From Diphasiastrum complanatum (taxonomy: Eukaryota > Streptophyta > Lycopodiopsida > Lycopodiales > Lycopodiaceae): a stretch of DNA of 64,000 nucleotides. The DNA lies in assembly GCA_029204225.1 (NCBI GenBank), contig CM055094.1, positions 19,721,202 through 19,785,201 of the forward strand. Direction: 5' to 3'. Positions 34,730-48,284 of the stretch are shown here, piece after piece. The translations under genes were made by a program, and so were the position numbers. Positions within the stretch are counted from its first letter, which is position 1. Every line of letters begins with the position of its first letter. Below the pieces are notes generated by a model. It made no database searches and was not told the DNA's origin. It was given only the letters and a program-made list of their open reading frames with translations.

Positions 34730-37700
34730 TCATGTTGTAGTTATATCCAACCTATCAGAGGATACTCGGGCAACGTTCACTCCTGAACTGTCAACTTGGG
34801 TTTCAACTATGGTAGGTGGATTGTAATCGGACGAGGGTCTCATGAACTTTGTGGGTTGTTCAGGGATAGGATTCTCAGCAAGATTGAAAGTAGCATTGGG
34901 AGAGCTAAGTTGCTTCACAAACTCGATTCCGCTAGGCTTTGTATGTCTCAAGAGCTCCTTGATCTGGTGTCAAGGGTCAACTTAGGTGGGGATGGGGAAG
35001 TGATGGCTGGGGAACAGGGCGTGTGGGTACAAAGGTTTCGTAAAACTCCAACACTGAAAAGTTGGCAGTTTTGTAGTTATAGGTAGCAAGGATGAGAGAC
35101 TCCCAGAAGCGGCTTTGATCCCTTTCCCATCCGATCTCATACTACCACCTAGCTGGTATGTTGATTCGTCTTGTCCTACATCATCGCCATCTCCATCCTT
35201 ATCCCTTGGCCTTTGTTCGAAATTCCCTGCTTGGGCCTTGCACGAAGTGTTCCATAGCTGGTTCACTTTATCCAAGATCTTTTGCAGGTCCTTCGTCATT
35301 TTTTTCAACTGCTCCTCGTACTCTTGAATGACTTTTTATTTTTTTTCGGTGACTCACTTGAAATGTATCGTGTTAGCCTCCCTCTCTTGGATAAGTCTCA
35401 TGTACTTCTCCATCCTAATTACTACGGCTTGGGGGGGTTGTATTTGAATGTCTTCCAGCTTCACTAGGGGGACATCAACCATCATTGCTCCAGATGATCC
35501 ATCACGAACTTGGTCGATCCAGCTCATCTGTTGCTTAAGTTGATCTTGGACCTCATTTAGCTCTTTGGCTTGTTGCCCATGGTGGCTCATAGCTCTTCTA
35601 CTTGTATTTTCTCCACCTCATCTACATCTTCTTTCTTTTTTATTTGTCTGGGATGTTTGTCGAAAGTGTGGTGGGGTGGCATTAGTCCAAAGAAAGGTGC
35701 TTGAGAGAGAGGGAACGGTAATGGAAAGGATTGAGAGATAGAAACTGTGGTAGTAGATGCGAGGGTGATGGATGGAGTGGCAAGTTGGGTAGAGGTGGCA
35801 ATGGTATTTGGTAAGAGTTAGCTTCCCCCAAGCTGATTTCCCTTCCTTTTGTTGGTGTTGACATCCTCTTCTAACAGGTCTTTGTCTTCAAAATAGGCCG
35901 ACATGTCTATAATGATATGGAATAACTTTGTTTGCTCTTGAACTTTTAGGTTGTTGTCATCTCTTTGGGCATGTCAAAGTGGAGGTGTCAGTGTAGTGTC
36001 TAGCAACGATGGAGTTCCAACTAAATCTGGTGGAATAATCTGGGAATCCACAACTGTGTCGTTAGCTATGGCGATAACTGCAGCATCTATGGCATGAGTT
36101 GGTGATGATTGTTGTTGTGATGCCATATCTGATGAGGAGCTCGTATCTTGTGATTCTTCTAACCCAAATGTATTTTGTGGAGATTGTGTGGCTGTTTTCT
36201 TGGATCTGGGCTTGCGTAGGAGGTTCTCGCCTTCAGACTCCATATCATCTGAAGTATGTCGCTTCGCTTGTATCTTGGTCCTTTGTCTGGATTGTTGTGT
36301 TCGTGGTGGTTGGACCAGTGTGGTGGTGTCTTTATGTTGAGCAAAAGACTCTTCAGCAGAATGATCCTTCGTCTGTGACAAAGAGGACATGGGTGTCTTT
36401 CTCGATGTAAAGTTTGCTAGGCTGGCCTTTTGGTGCTTTGAAGTTGGCCTTTGTTGAGAGGAGGAACTCTTCCTCTTTTGAGAACCGGTTGCATGGAATC
36501 TATTGCATTAGTAGGCTTGGAAGTAGTGTTTGTCTTCTTGGCTGGTTCTGAGGGAGTCTCCCAAGATTTTATCTGCTAGCATCAACTGGTCTCGAACTCG
36601 AGGTCGGTGGCTCAACTACTGCAAAGTGACATCTATTAGAAGATAGCCCAATAACGTGGAGGTTTGCTTGTTCTTGATATAGTCATGGAGGCAGTTGGAA
36701 GCAAACTGGGCCCAGTCATAAAGGTTCTCATTGTGTAGTCTAGAATCAGCCATCATGTGGAATAGTTTCATGGGGATAGGCATGATCTTGGACCTATAGT
36801 ACTGTGTATATTTCGTCAGATAGGCGCATGCAGCAGCTAAGGGCTTATCATTTATGAATTCGATACGGTAACCATCTTTTGTTTCCATTTCTCCTCTGAG
36901 GGGTCTATGTATTTGAAGTATGCCTTTGCGAGGGTCCTACTGACTGTGTTTGGCCCCCTAGGGAAGCTAAATGTATTGAGGTCTAATATAAACAAAATTT
37001 TGGTTAGGAGGTAACATGAACTGGGAAGATCTGCCAGTGTAGTTATAAGATGCATAGGCAATATGCAATAGAAATGGGCAATTCCTCCTCTTTTGAGAAG
37101 CCGCTTGCATGGAATCTGTTGCAGTAGGCGTTGTGGCAGACATGTTCTGGACTCGGCTGATGACTCGGTTGAAGGTTTGGCTCTGATAATAAACAAGTGG
37201 AGTCTCGGCTTGGTCGACTGTGGAGGGCTTCGGATCGGTCGACTTTTGTTGTCGACTTCTGATGGACTCGGCTCGGTCAACTTTGTATGTAGAGTATGGA
37301 TGCTCAGCTCGGTCCATAGTGAATGCAGAGTATGGACGCTCGGCTCGGTCCACAGTGAATGTAGAGTATGGGGGCTCGGCTCTGTGAGCAGTGTATGTAG
37401 AGTATTGCTCTGCGCTGCATGGAGACTAAAATTTAGGAAAAAATTTGGAGCAATGTCGCTCTGATAGGATGTGAAAATGATGATATTTATTTGTAGTAAT
37501 GTACTAGTAGCGAGTTTTCAACCCAAATCAGTGTTGAATGTGTGGTTTTGACAAGCTCTAGTAGCACTACCCCTCAGCATTTGGCTCGTGCTAGATGTGA
37601 CGATTTTTGTGTAATGTAGCAGATCTTGGCAGCGTAGGGTTTTTGAAATGGAGAATGATGGAGCTCTGGATCCGTGGTGGATGTATGTAGATTATGATCA
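34730..37700 (-). pseudogene. X family, copy e (nearly full length)
   Basis: Contains, from N to C: SSSIFKNP-like leader (about 37700-37640), repeats of (Y)STVDRAE type (37353-37200), FNRVISRVQNMSA (37150), NQNFVYIRP...FSFPRGPNTVSRTL (37000-36930), the central block (36888-36619), the acidic MESEGENLLRKP stretch (36240), PLPPLPNLPLHP (35830), the coiled coil VIRMEKYMRLIQEREANT (about 35440-35380) and a C-terminal extension ending GIEFVKQLSSPNATFNLAEN (34951-34730), not visible in copy a. Internal deletion: the DISEMNTWY block is missing near 37080. Frameshifts throughout. Confidence 0.6.
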
Positions 37701-37734
37701 TTTGCAAGTAGCCTATTATAAGCAGATTGTGCTA

Positions 37735-38030
37735 CACTTTTGTGTTTTCTTAGCACATTTGAATGTAGCTTGTGATGTTATTGGTTCGATATTCTAGTAG
37801 CTCTTTTGCATCATTTAATCTTGGCTTGAACTCCATGAATTATCTCCAAAATTCTTCACACATGTGGATGTACGGCTTGCTGCTGCCTACGTACTGTACC
37901 TACAACTCCAATCTCATTCAATGATCATAAAAAATCATAAGCCAATAGCATTCATCAGTCAAATCATAGACTCAAACTAGTCAAGAAGGAAAATCTCAAT
38001 TTTGCTCATAATTAGAGAGAGAGAGCTGGG
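37735..38030. repeat. Fragment of a copia LTR plus adjoining sequence
   Basis: 37812-38030 (cttggcttgaactccatgaa to caattttgctcataatt) matches 45302-45470, which lies within the 3' LTR of the copia remnant at 45 kb, with a 38-bp stretch that the other copy lacks. 37735-37812 recurs inverted at 48285-48350. A truncated LTR with no partner. Confidence 0.5.
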
Positions 38031-39107
<1,077 letters not shown>

Positions 39108-39405
39108 CATTTGGCCACTTGCCCCAAACTTGACCTAATTTGGAAACTTCTAGATACTTTATCAAAAACCTAGAAAATCTAGTCTAGATGCAATGTACCA
39201 AAATTAGCCAATCAGAATGGGTCTCCATTGATAAATACAATTTATAAGTTTTTGAAAGCAATTCCGAATGCAATCAGGGTCATGTTTTAGCTCAGTGATC
39301 TCTCTTTCACATTACAAAAGTTTTTAAAATACATCGTTCTAGGATTCGAGAATGGATTTTGGAATGAATTATATTTCATTGAAGTTTGAACGAGCTTGGA
39401 AATGT

Positions 39406-40639
39406 GAAGATTGAATGAAGCTGTAATCTAGGATTTTCAAAACTCAAAGTTGTTCATGCAAATTAAGTCATTTTTGTTAATATATTAAAATGTTGTAATC
39501 TAGGGTTTCCAAAAACAAATTGAAAATTTGTTAAAAAAAATGCTTATTCCTTGTTACACGACTAAATAACATATAGTTAAAAATAATATAATGAATCAAT
39601 GCTATGTTGCAAACATATGCAAGTTAGATTGCATTCATTCACACTTCACAAATCATTGGAATTTGAATTTGAATGAAAAAATTGTAATGAGTAGATCAAT
39701 GTTTAAATGAAGCGATAAATATTATAATCTTCCCATTTAATTCAATTATATTTATATATTATTGGTGCATCAATAGGATAAAAACTCGTTATTATTATTT
39801 TCTTTGTTTCTATTGATTCAAGCAAGCACAGCTCGTCTAGATGATGACCACAATGCAAGGAGAAATAGTTTTTCATTTTTTTTTAACTTTGATTTTTTTT
39901 CAAATTCAAATTTAATGATCTTCCCATGTGTGGTGAGTTGGTGTCTGCACTTGAGTTGGGCTTGTACACTCAAGTTTGATTCTTTGCAATCCCCCCAAAT
40001 TAATATAACCAGTAACATTGTTCTCAAAGCATGTACTATGAGCTAAAAACAACACTTGGAGAGAAAAGAGTTAGGAATATGTCAAACACTTTTACACCTA
40101 GTATTTGGCAAGATCGGATTCTTTGCGATAACCCCACCCCCCCCCCCCCCCCCCCCCCCCAACAATTCTTAATATAACTTCTCAAAGCATCTAGTATGAG
40201 CTACAAACAACACTTGGTAAGTCTTAAGACTTGGAGAGTAAAGAGTTATGCATTTGTCAAATACTTTTACACCTAGCATTTGGCAAGTTAGACACAATGG
40301 TAGTAATTATAAGAATGAGTTAGACAAGCTTGTGAAGCCATCTAGAGGTGATTTGTTGTTTAGTTGCCTAGCTACATATCAAGCTACCCCAAGTTACCAA
40401 ACAGTTTACTATTATTTTGAGTGACAACCATGAAGCTATCATGATTTGAAATGACATCAATATATTAAGCTACTCCCAAGTTGACCCTTTCCCAGGAAGC
40501 TTCTCTCTTGAAACTATAGCAAAAAGCTCTTATTCAAAGGAACAGTCAAGGGTCGAGTACTTACCATACAAGATGAAGACCAACAAGTAGGGCAAGGAAA
40601 AAAGACGTACGGTTTACTTTGCTATGTGCTTGGAGGTAT
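39406..40639 (-). repeat. Right arm of the 1.2-kb inverted duplication
   Basis: Reverse complement of 32825-34110. It contains C24 at 40137-40160 where the left arm has G9. The arms enclose X copy e and the arrays, so this may be two copies of one element in opposite orientation rather than a single foldback. Confidence 0.75.
40137..40160. repeat. C24 homopolymer
   Basis: Uninterrupted run of 24 C. Corresponding G runs are at 33274-33282 and 58678-58688. Confidence 0.95.
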
Positions 40640-40844
40640 GCTGAGCATGCTTGGAATATGAAGAACATGTGTTTTCCAAAAATATTAGTAGTCTCACAAA
40701 AAGGCTTGGAGTAACGGTAGAATTTGGAAGTGGTGCACCTACTTTGGATGGATGATCACTAACAAACAATTTCTGTCTAGTCCTTTTGCCGTGATATGTT
40801 CCCTCTTGTCGATATGATATTTTCATTGTGTGTCTAAATATTTT

Positions 40845-41552
40845 TTGAACAGAATATGTGCAACCTAATTATTGTTGATTTTGATTTAATGAGCATTCAA
40901 TGTACATTTAATACATTAAATCAAATATCAACGAAGAGAACATATATATATACACAACGAGAAGAAGGTATATCTAGATCATAGATTATGAACTAAAGTG
41001 GACATTTCAAAAGCAGTGGAAGAATCGGAAGTTAATTTGCAAAAATTCTTGATGGATGTATGACATTCCTTCTGAGAAGAGAACGAGCCATCTATTATCG
41101 CAAAGTTGCAAGGATATGCTGATATGTTGTCTTCCGATCTCAAAGAAGGATCATTCTGAATTTGCTTTGGTGATTGATCAAGCATTTCATAGACGTACGT
41201 ATCTTTGAGGAATGGAGCTCTCCAACCGATCGACGCAATTAAATCTGGCTGAGAAGAGCTCCCGATCAAATTAGATGCCGTCGTTGGAACTGACATGTCC
41301 GCGTCTTTGCGTCCTACCAGAATCGAATTTATGATATCATGTGCCTCCAAATCTCTTCCGCATATAGATTTCGTAGTTTTTGATATCTTGGCCAAACGGA
41401 TTTTCTCAGCCGCCGATACTATGTTCATTTCTAGGTCCTGCTCCATCTTCCTAAGCCGATGTTGGAGATCAACAGTCCTTTTCTGAGACTCTTCAGCCTC
41501 CTGTAAATGACGAAAATAAGAGGCGAAATCAAAAGGACAAAGAACATCGATA

Positions 41553-41556
<4 letters not shown>
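40845..41556 (-). pseudogene. Unrecognised gene fragment with coiled-coil start (copy 1)
   Basis: On the minus strand an acceptor-like tcatttacag (41510-41501) is followed by EAEESQKRTVDLQHRLRKME, a charged coiled coil. Then come KIRLAKISKTTKSICGRD, a Ser/Thr-rich linker, GWRAPFLKDTYVYEM, and SEDNISAYPCNFAIIDGSF with SSQKECHTSIKNFCKL, ending near 41030. A longer relative lies at 51123-52662. Upstream of the acceptor the minus strand reads through FVLLISPLIF-like sequence into a (GA)n tract. The exon-like border and absence of transposon motifs suggest a host gene piece that was captured and multiplied. No known domain recognised. Confidence 0.4.

Positions 41557-41611
<55 letters not shown>
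41557..41611. repeat. (GA)n microsatellite, about 27 units
   Basis: 55 bp of GA at the junction between the unknown gene fragment and a copia gag fragment. The tract at 52699-52759 is at the equivalent place in the paralogue. Confidence 0.95.
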
Positions 41612-41613
<2 letters not shown>

Positions 41614-41614
41614 A

Positions 41615-42066
41615 AGAGAGACCAAGGTTTTCTTGACTTTGAGTTTGCTTCCTCTTGAAGCACTCCGAGGCATAGTGCCCCGTCTTGCCACAAAAGTAGC
41701 ATTTGATCTTCGACTTATCCTTCTTTGGCTTGCTCGAGCTTTGACTTCGTTCTTCTTGAATGCAACACCTTCGCCTTTGTATTTTCTCTTGATCTTGATG
41801 AAAAGAGCCTTGTCATCTCCATCATTGAGGGAGAGCTTCTCCATCCTTGACTTGATGTGAGTTCTCCTACTCTCCTCGACCATGAGGAATCCTTGGAGAT
41901 CTTCAAGTGAAGGCAACTTGCCCATGATTGTATAGCCTTGCACCAAGTTAGCAAAATCCACACTTAAACCATTCAAGATTGGTTGAACAAGTTCACTTTC
42001 CTTGATGGAATCTCCTCTGTAAGCAAGCTCTTTGTTTAAGTCCTTGACTCTCAGCACATATGGATA
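41615..42066 (-). pseudogene. gag: Copia gag fragment with zinc knuckle
   Basis: Minus strand: NPYVLRVKDLNKEL, LVQPILNGLS, LPSLEDLQGFLMVEES, MEKLSLNDGDDKALF, then after a frameshift near 41750 the zinc knuckle CYFCGKTGHYASECFKRK (about 41706-41650). Cut on the right where the foldback arm begins (catatggat at about 42064) and on the left by the (GA)n. Closely similar to 55940-56400. Confidence 0.75.
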
Positions 42067-42069
42067 TCC

Positions 42070-43133
42070 ATTGATTAGTAATCTAGCTTCTAGATCTTGT
42101 TTGGATTTTAAGTAGGTGCTTTTTCCATCATTTCTAGAATCAAATGGGTTTATTTTGCTGTATTTTTATCAAAAGGAACCCCAACCTCCTACTAGTGGAA
42201 AAGTGGGTGATAAAGACGAGTTTGCTGATGTCCTAGTTTAGGATAAATGTGGTTACAGTTGTCAAGGAAATTGTGGAAGAGGTGCCAATTGACACTGCAA
42301 TGGCTCCTTAAAAAAAACAAAAAATGTAAATGATCTTGATGATTTCTGGGAGTAGTAAATTTTCTTTTATTTTAGAAAACAATTGCGTTTATATTTCTTG
42401 AAATATTGTGTATTGAAATCTTTTTGATTAATTTAATGTTTTTAAATTTGTTTGTATTAAAAATATAGATTTAGCAGTTTTTTAATGATTGAAATATTAG
42501 CAAAACTAAAATTGCAATGAACTGTCAGGTTTTTAATATTTTAATTTTTCGTTGTGTTTTTATAAGAAGTTTTTAGAAATAATTTCATTTGCAATCATTT
42601 AGTGTTTAAATATAAGTAAAGATATAAATACTGATTAAAATTTTGTCATAATTTAAGCAATATTTTTCTTGATACAAGAATTGTAATTTAAAACACTTTT
42701 AAAATTCTTAAAAAAACATTGAAAACTTTTGTTTTAATAAGCAAAAATGTTTTTTTTACTTATTCAAATGGTTGTGTCCAATGATTTCATTTTGAATAGT
42801 ATTATTATTTCATATAAGCTAATTTGCAATTATTAACAAAAATCTATTAACAAAATTTTAGTAGCTTGATTAATTTTCTTGCAATATACAACATTTTTTT
42901 TAGCATTACAATATTTTTATTTGAAGCATTTTAAACATGGATATTTTTTTTATAAAATTAAACAAAAAAAACGACATAAAAAAATGGGTCTCCATGTCAT
43001 TTCTTTTCTTTTTTGGGTCATCGTGTTTCATGATAAACAATCTTAGTAAATTCTTCCCTGGTGCGTTCTTCCAGAATCAGATGAATGACTTTTTTCTTTG
43101 GCTACACAAGCTCGCCAGAGATGTTGTCAAGTC
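42070..43133 (+). repeat. Left arm of a foldback structure
   Basis: Inverted match to 44226-45286 over about 1.06 kb. The outer end is attgattagtaatctagctt and the inner end is gatgttgtcaagtc. Very AT-rich in the middle. It interrupts or abuts copia gag sequence on the outside. Confidence 0.85.
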
Positions 43134-44149
43134 ACACCTACTTTTCTCTTTTTACGCCAACACATGATTGATTTGCTGCAAACCCTTCTGCTAAACTCCT
43201 TGCCAACTTAGGAGATGCTGAAAACATCAGAGAGATTGAACGCCTCCTCAAAAGACCTAATTTTTTTGCTATCCAAGATAAATTCTTCCAAAACTCAAAT
43301 AAAAGGCCTGGTTCTTTCAACCTAAACAACCCTAGTTCGGTGGTTTTTGGACAAAATATGGGAAAAAGAAAGAAGTATACATGATGTAAAGGAAAGAAAG
43401 GACAAGAGAGTGGTGCAAAAGAAGACTTACCGGCTAAAAGTCTAATCTTTTATAGGGATTAACTGGCTCGCAGGATGTTGAGGATCTACATAGAAGAACT
43501 CTCACTAGGAATACGGTGGATCGACTACAACTCAACACGCAGAATGACAAGGCAAATATATTTTTACATTTGTGCTACTGTAATAGAATGTTTGAGACCA
43601 TTCATGTGAGACACTTTTACACTTGTATTTTATTACAGATCTTTGGCCTTATATACACAAGTCCTTCCATGATATTGTGTTTGCTTGGTCATACTTACCT
43701 AACATCAAAAGTGAATGGTACTTTCTGTTTGATGTTTTCTGCAATTTTGAAATTGAAAATCTATCTTTATGTTCTTGCTCTTTTCTGAAACATTTCAAAG
43801 ATTTCATTTTGAAAAAATTTGATTATGTGCTTAAAACGGACTGCAATATAATTAGAAGTATGTACCTCAGAAAATCTTACCTATTTAGGAAAAACATCAT
43901 TGAACTCTTGTTTTAAATCTTGCATTAAAAGCTGTTCTTGATGCTTATTTTTGGTGTTAAAGCATGTTAACACATTTACATCATCATTCACATCACAATG
44001 CATACAAGATTTCAAAACAAGATAAAAAAGCTCATACTTAGAATCATGTAGTTTTTCCATAACTTCCGTCGAGCAAACCATCGATGATGGGAGTACATTA
44101 GTCTCCCCATAAATTGAGACTATCTAGTCAAACTTATCTTTAAATATCA
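43134..44149. other. Foldback spacer with gypsy-like pol fragment
   Basis: Minus strand 44081-43881 reads STEVMEKLHDSKYELF, then QEQLLMQDLKQEFNDVFPK, the same protein as 59757-59940 on the plus strand. This is the spacer between a gypsy-type protease and the start of its RT (the ..EF.DVFP motif). 43138-43330 carries a further open stretch (GLLFEFWKNLSWIAKKLGLL) that recurs at 60487-60680. All of 59680-60690 is the inverse of this spacer. Confidence 0.6.
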
Positions 44150-44225
44150 TAGTATGTAGATGGTGTCCATGGATGCAAAGGAGTAATCAAGCACTGTCGT
44201 AGCGAATGATAGATCGCCACTAAAA
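44150..44225 (-). pseudogene. Short X-family leader fragment
   Basis: Minus strand SGDLSFATTVLDYSFASMDT matches the X leader reading (for example 7260-7200). It ends exactly at the inner edge of the foldback arm. Confidence 0.55.
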
Positions 44226-45286
44226 GACTTGACAACATCTCTGGCGAGCTTGTGTAGCCAAAGAAAAAAGCCATTCATCTGTTTTTGGAAGAATGCACCA
44301 GGGAAGAATTTACTAAGATTGTTCATCATGAAACACGATGACCCAAAAAAAAAAAGTGACATGGAGACCCATTTTTTTTTTGTCGCTTTTTTTTTTAATT
44401 TTATAAAAAAAATATCCATATTCAAAATGCTTCAAATAAAGATATTGTAATGATAAAAAAAATGTTGTATTTTGCAAGAAAATTAATCAACCTACTAAAA
44501 TTTTGTTAATAGATTTCTGTTAATAATTGCGAATTAGCTTATATGAAATAATAATACTATTCAAAATAAAATCATTGGACACAACCATTAGAATAACTAA
44601 AAAAAACATTTTTGCTTATTAAAACAAAAGTTTTCAATGTTTTTTTAAAAATTTTAAAAGTGTTTTAAATTACAATTCTTGTATCAAGAAAAATATTTTT
44701 TAAATTATGACAAAATTTTATTCAGTATTTAAATCTTTACTTATATTTAAACATTAAATGATTGCAAATGAAATTATTTCAAAAAACTTCTTATAAAAAC
44801 ACAACGAAAAATTAAAATATTAAAAACCTGACAGTTCATTGCAATTTTAGTTTTGCTAATGTTTAAATCATTAAAAAACTACTAAATCTATATTTTTAAT
44901 ACAAACAAATTTAAAAACATTAAATTAATCAAAAAGATTTCAATACACAATATTTCAAGAAATATAAACGCAATTGTTTTCTAAAATAAAAGAAAATTTA
45001 TTACTCCCAGAAATCATCAAGATCATTTACATTTTTTGTTTTTTTTAAGGAGCCATTGCAGTGTCAATTGGCACCTCTTCCACAATTTCCTTGACAACTA
45101 TAACCACATTTATCCTGAACTAGGACATCAGCAAACTCCCCTTTATCACCCACTTTTCCACTAGTAGGAGGTTGGGGTTCCTTTTGATAAAAATACAGCA
45201 AAATAAACCCATTTGATTCTAGAAATGATGGAGAAAGCACCTACTTAAAATCCAAACAAGATCTAGAAGCTAGATTACTAATCAAT
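44226..45286 (-). repeat. Right arm of the foldback structure
   Basis: Reverse complement of 42070-43133. Its first half also matches 60682-61148 in direct orientation, so the unit exists as a single copy elsewhere. Confidence 0.85.
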
Positions 45287-45829
45287 GCATTGATTCCTAG
45301 TTTATCTTGGCTTGAACTCCATCAATTATCTCCAAAACTCTTCACACATGTGGATGTACGGCTTGCTGCTGCCTGCATACTATAAAAAATCATAAGCCAA
45401 TAGCATTCATCAGTCAAATCATAGACTCAAACTAGTCAAGAAGGAAAATCTCAATTTTGCTCATAATTGCATGGAAATCCCATCACATATTTATACATGT
45501 AGAGTTCGAATTTGAACGTATTACGGCTTCTATGTAATCATCACAACCTAACCCTAACATCCAACCTAAAGATCCAGTTGATCCACCCTATTTAGGGTCG
45601 ATACCTCGACATCCAAAAACAATGCAAAAACTGCTATTTTAAGCTCCTACTTTTTTTCTACCCTATCTATGCACTCTTTGGACACATTCCAAAGGTACCA
45701 TTCCAAATCTAGGTTAATAATTTGACTTAGAATAAGGTATCCTATGCTTTTGGCATGTGTGACATCCCACATCATGGCCTCAAAGTCATTTACAAGTGGA
45801 ATTTATTCAAACTAGCTTGTGTAAATTTA
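45287..45829 (-). repeat. 3' LTR of a copia remnant
   Basis: On the minus strand a purine tract (tgtgaggagga) is followed by TGTTAAATTTACACAAGC, the typical start of a copia LTR. A TATA-like gtataaatatgtg lies inside (about 45503-45491). The end, near aatcaatgca, is uncertain because it coincides with the foldback arm. Confidence 0.55.
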
Positions 45830-45839
45830 ACACTCCTCC

Positions 45840-46811
45840 TCACAACTAGTTTGAAGATAACATAGAATTGCTATCAACCCTAGGGCTGACCTTAACTTCA
45901 CAAATGCAGCTATTTGAAGTGGTTTAGTGAGGATATCAGCAACACATTCACTACTTGCCACATGCTCCAAAGATATCTCCTTAGATTGCACCTCCTCTGA
46001 CACAAAATGATAAGAGATCTCGATATGTTTTGGTCTTGCATGGAAGATTGGGTTGGTTGCAAGGTGTTGGACTGAAATGTTGTCACTGTAGAGAGTTGGA
46101 ACATCATATAAACTTTGCTAAGGATCTTGGAAGTCCTAAGGCAAGCTCCTCCTTGCACATGATCTACATGGATTTTGAGTTGATGTGGCCAAGTCTTTTG
46201 TGCCATAGAATATGGTTGGATAGCTTGGTCTCCCTGGCTAGCATCACAATATTAGCATCCACATAGGCATCTAGTTTGAACAATCTTCCAAACCTTATGC
46301 CTTTAGCAATGATCTTGCCATCCTTCTCGATGTTACATGTATTTGTGGTGAACTCCACAATCAAACCATTGTCAAGCAATTGTCCCACACTAAGCAAGTT
46401 CTTAGTGATACTAGAAATGTAAAGTACTACATCAATCTTGATTTTCCTTGAAAATCCCAAGCATAAAGGTATGGATCCTATTCCTTTGATCTTACGAGCA
46501 TAATTATTTGATGTAAAAATTGACTTGATAGGTCCTTCATAGGTAGATAAGGTTGAAAAATACTCCCTCTTACTTGTCATGTGGGAGCTAGTCCCACTAT
46601 CTATCCACCAAGGGTCTTCACCTCTTATGCTTGAAGAAGGGAAACTTGGCATCATGACGAAATCTTCATGAGAGCTCTCCTCTTCCTCTTGACCAAGATT
46701 TGCTGGACTTTGAGTTTGCTTTTTCTTGAATAGATGCAAAATAGAAATGATTAAAAGACCAGATATCCCACTACCTAGGGACTTGATAAAGCTCAAAACT
46801 CGACCTCTCAA
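45840..46811 (-). pseudogene. Internally deleted copia pol: protease and pre-integrase joined to the RNase H end
   Basis: Minus strand, in order: FKKKQTQSPANLGQEEEESS; the aspartic-protease core WWIDSGTSSHMTS (46610-46570); YISSITKNLLSVGQLLDNGL; and the pre-integrase motif ILWHKRLGHIN (46205-46173). After a break at about 46165 come YSDNISVQHLATNPIFHAR (about 46090-46035), KHIEISYHFV, and ECVADILTKPLQIAAFVKLR (45955-45896), the C-terminal RNase H end of copia pol. Integrase and RT are deleted between them. It ends at the PPT and LTR. The gene is non-functional; its family assignment is firm. Confidence 0.85.
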
Positions 46812-46914
46812 TAAGATCCTACCCGATCTTAAGCCAAATCATATCTATTAATGTTAACAAGAATGGAAACTAGCTTGAATTTGCATAAAAATTGGATGTA
46901 GAACTGCCTCCTCC

Positions 46915-47520
46915 TTGATCTCGACTTCACAAGGATATAGGATTCACCTAACCTGAACCAAAAGGAATCATATGCACATAAATATGCCTCTTCAAATAAT
47001 TCCTACAAGATCAGTTGAATCATCAAGCAATAATCAATCCAAACTATGTCACAAATCAAGCAAAATTGAACACAATCTTGACTAGAATTGCATTCACTTG
47101 ATGAGCAATTGGCAAGAACTTTGGGCTGACCCTAAAATTTAATTTCTAAGATCTCAATAAGTCTAAGAACTAACTATCACAGTACCAAAGATAAGGATCT
47201 ACCTTCCTTTTGATTGATTGAAAACTACGTGGCAGACCAACGTGGTAGACCTGTGTCCCTTTGTGTGAATATTTTCTAGATCCAAACATCTAGTGTGTGG
47301 CTATTAGGCTAGAGATAGCATGATATATTAATCTCAACATCCATTGGAGTGAGCTTCCGATCCACATGAACACGAAACTTACAAGACTATTTGCTTCATG
47401 ATGTAAATCTGAATCCAACTTATCAACAATGTGATTCCCTAGTGCACAATGTATCACTATCATCACGTGGCAGAAAGTGATTCACTTTTGTGCATATGTT
47501 CCATAGAGATGTGAGACACT
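46915..47520 (-). repeat. Copia leader region, paralogue of 56708-57305
   Basis: Minus strand leads towards a gag start (TGTGAAGTCGAGATCAA). It contains the unoccupied target of the gag-only element at 47414-47418 (tccaa) and acgtggcagacc units near 47230. Nearly colinear with 56708-57305, and in split form with 12069-12193 plus 17765-17935. Confidence 0.7.
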
Positions 47521-48284
47521 TTACCGCGAATAGGCTTGAAAAAATTGGAAGGTAATTTGGTTGTACAAGAAGCAAGCGTTAAAAAATGAAGGGGCCTAGA
47601 CAAATTTTTTCAAGGCTATGTCCTTGGCTAATCAACTCCAAGCATCTACGATGAACTACAACAACACTTGGCTTAACACACAAGCTTCAAACTTTCAAGA
47701 CTTCTTCAGGAACTACAAAGAACATGTTTAAGCTTAAAGACAAGTGGATGCAAAAACATCAGTATGTCTTGAAAACTTCCATACATGTGTATACATTGTT
47801 AATTTTAGAGCCACATGCAAAGGGGGGTACCATTATGGTGCATTTTAGAGTAAGGGATCAAGCAAATACCTATAAAACTGGTATAGGGCAAGTTAGACAC
47901 AATGATAAATTCATGAGAACAAGTTAATGAAGCTCAAAAAGTCATTTGGGGTGAGATCTTGCCGAGTCCCAATTTGTTACCTTGCTATTTGTGAACTTGC
48001 CCCAAGATAAGGTGAAAAAAAACTTTTAATATTACGAATGACAACCACGAAGCTATCATAGTTTCAATCGACATCGATATAATTAAACAACAAAAATCAT
48101 CACATACATGCAAACAAGATGGCAAACACTCATCAATTTTTCTGTGCATGATTCGAGCCGGAGTGTCTTCATGCCCAAATTCCTAGAAATTGGAGATACC
48201 GGAACAGCAAATTTACATTTTTCTAGAACCTATTGCATCATTATTTGATTGTGCTCTCTTTCTCTTACCTTAAATGGTGCAAAA
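47521..48284. repeat. Repeat block, partly duplicated at 53105-53395 and 57305-57520
   Basis: 47521-47715 matches 57305-57520. 47818-48115 (gtaccattatggtgcatttt through to ccacgaagctatcat) matches 53120-53400. The short open stretches are not supported as genes. Confidence 0.6.
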
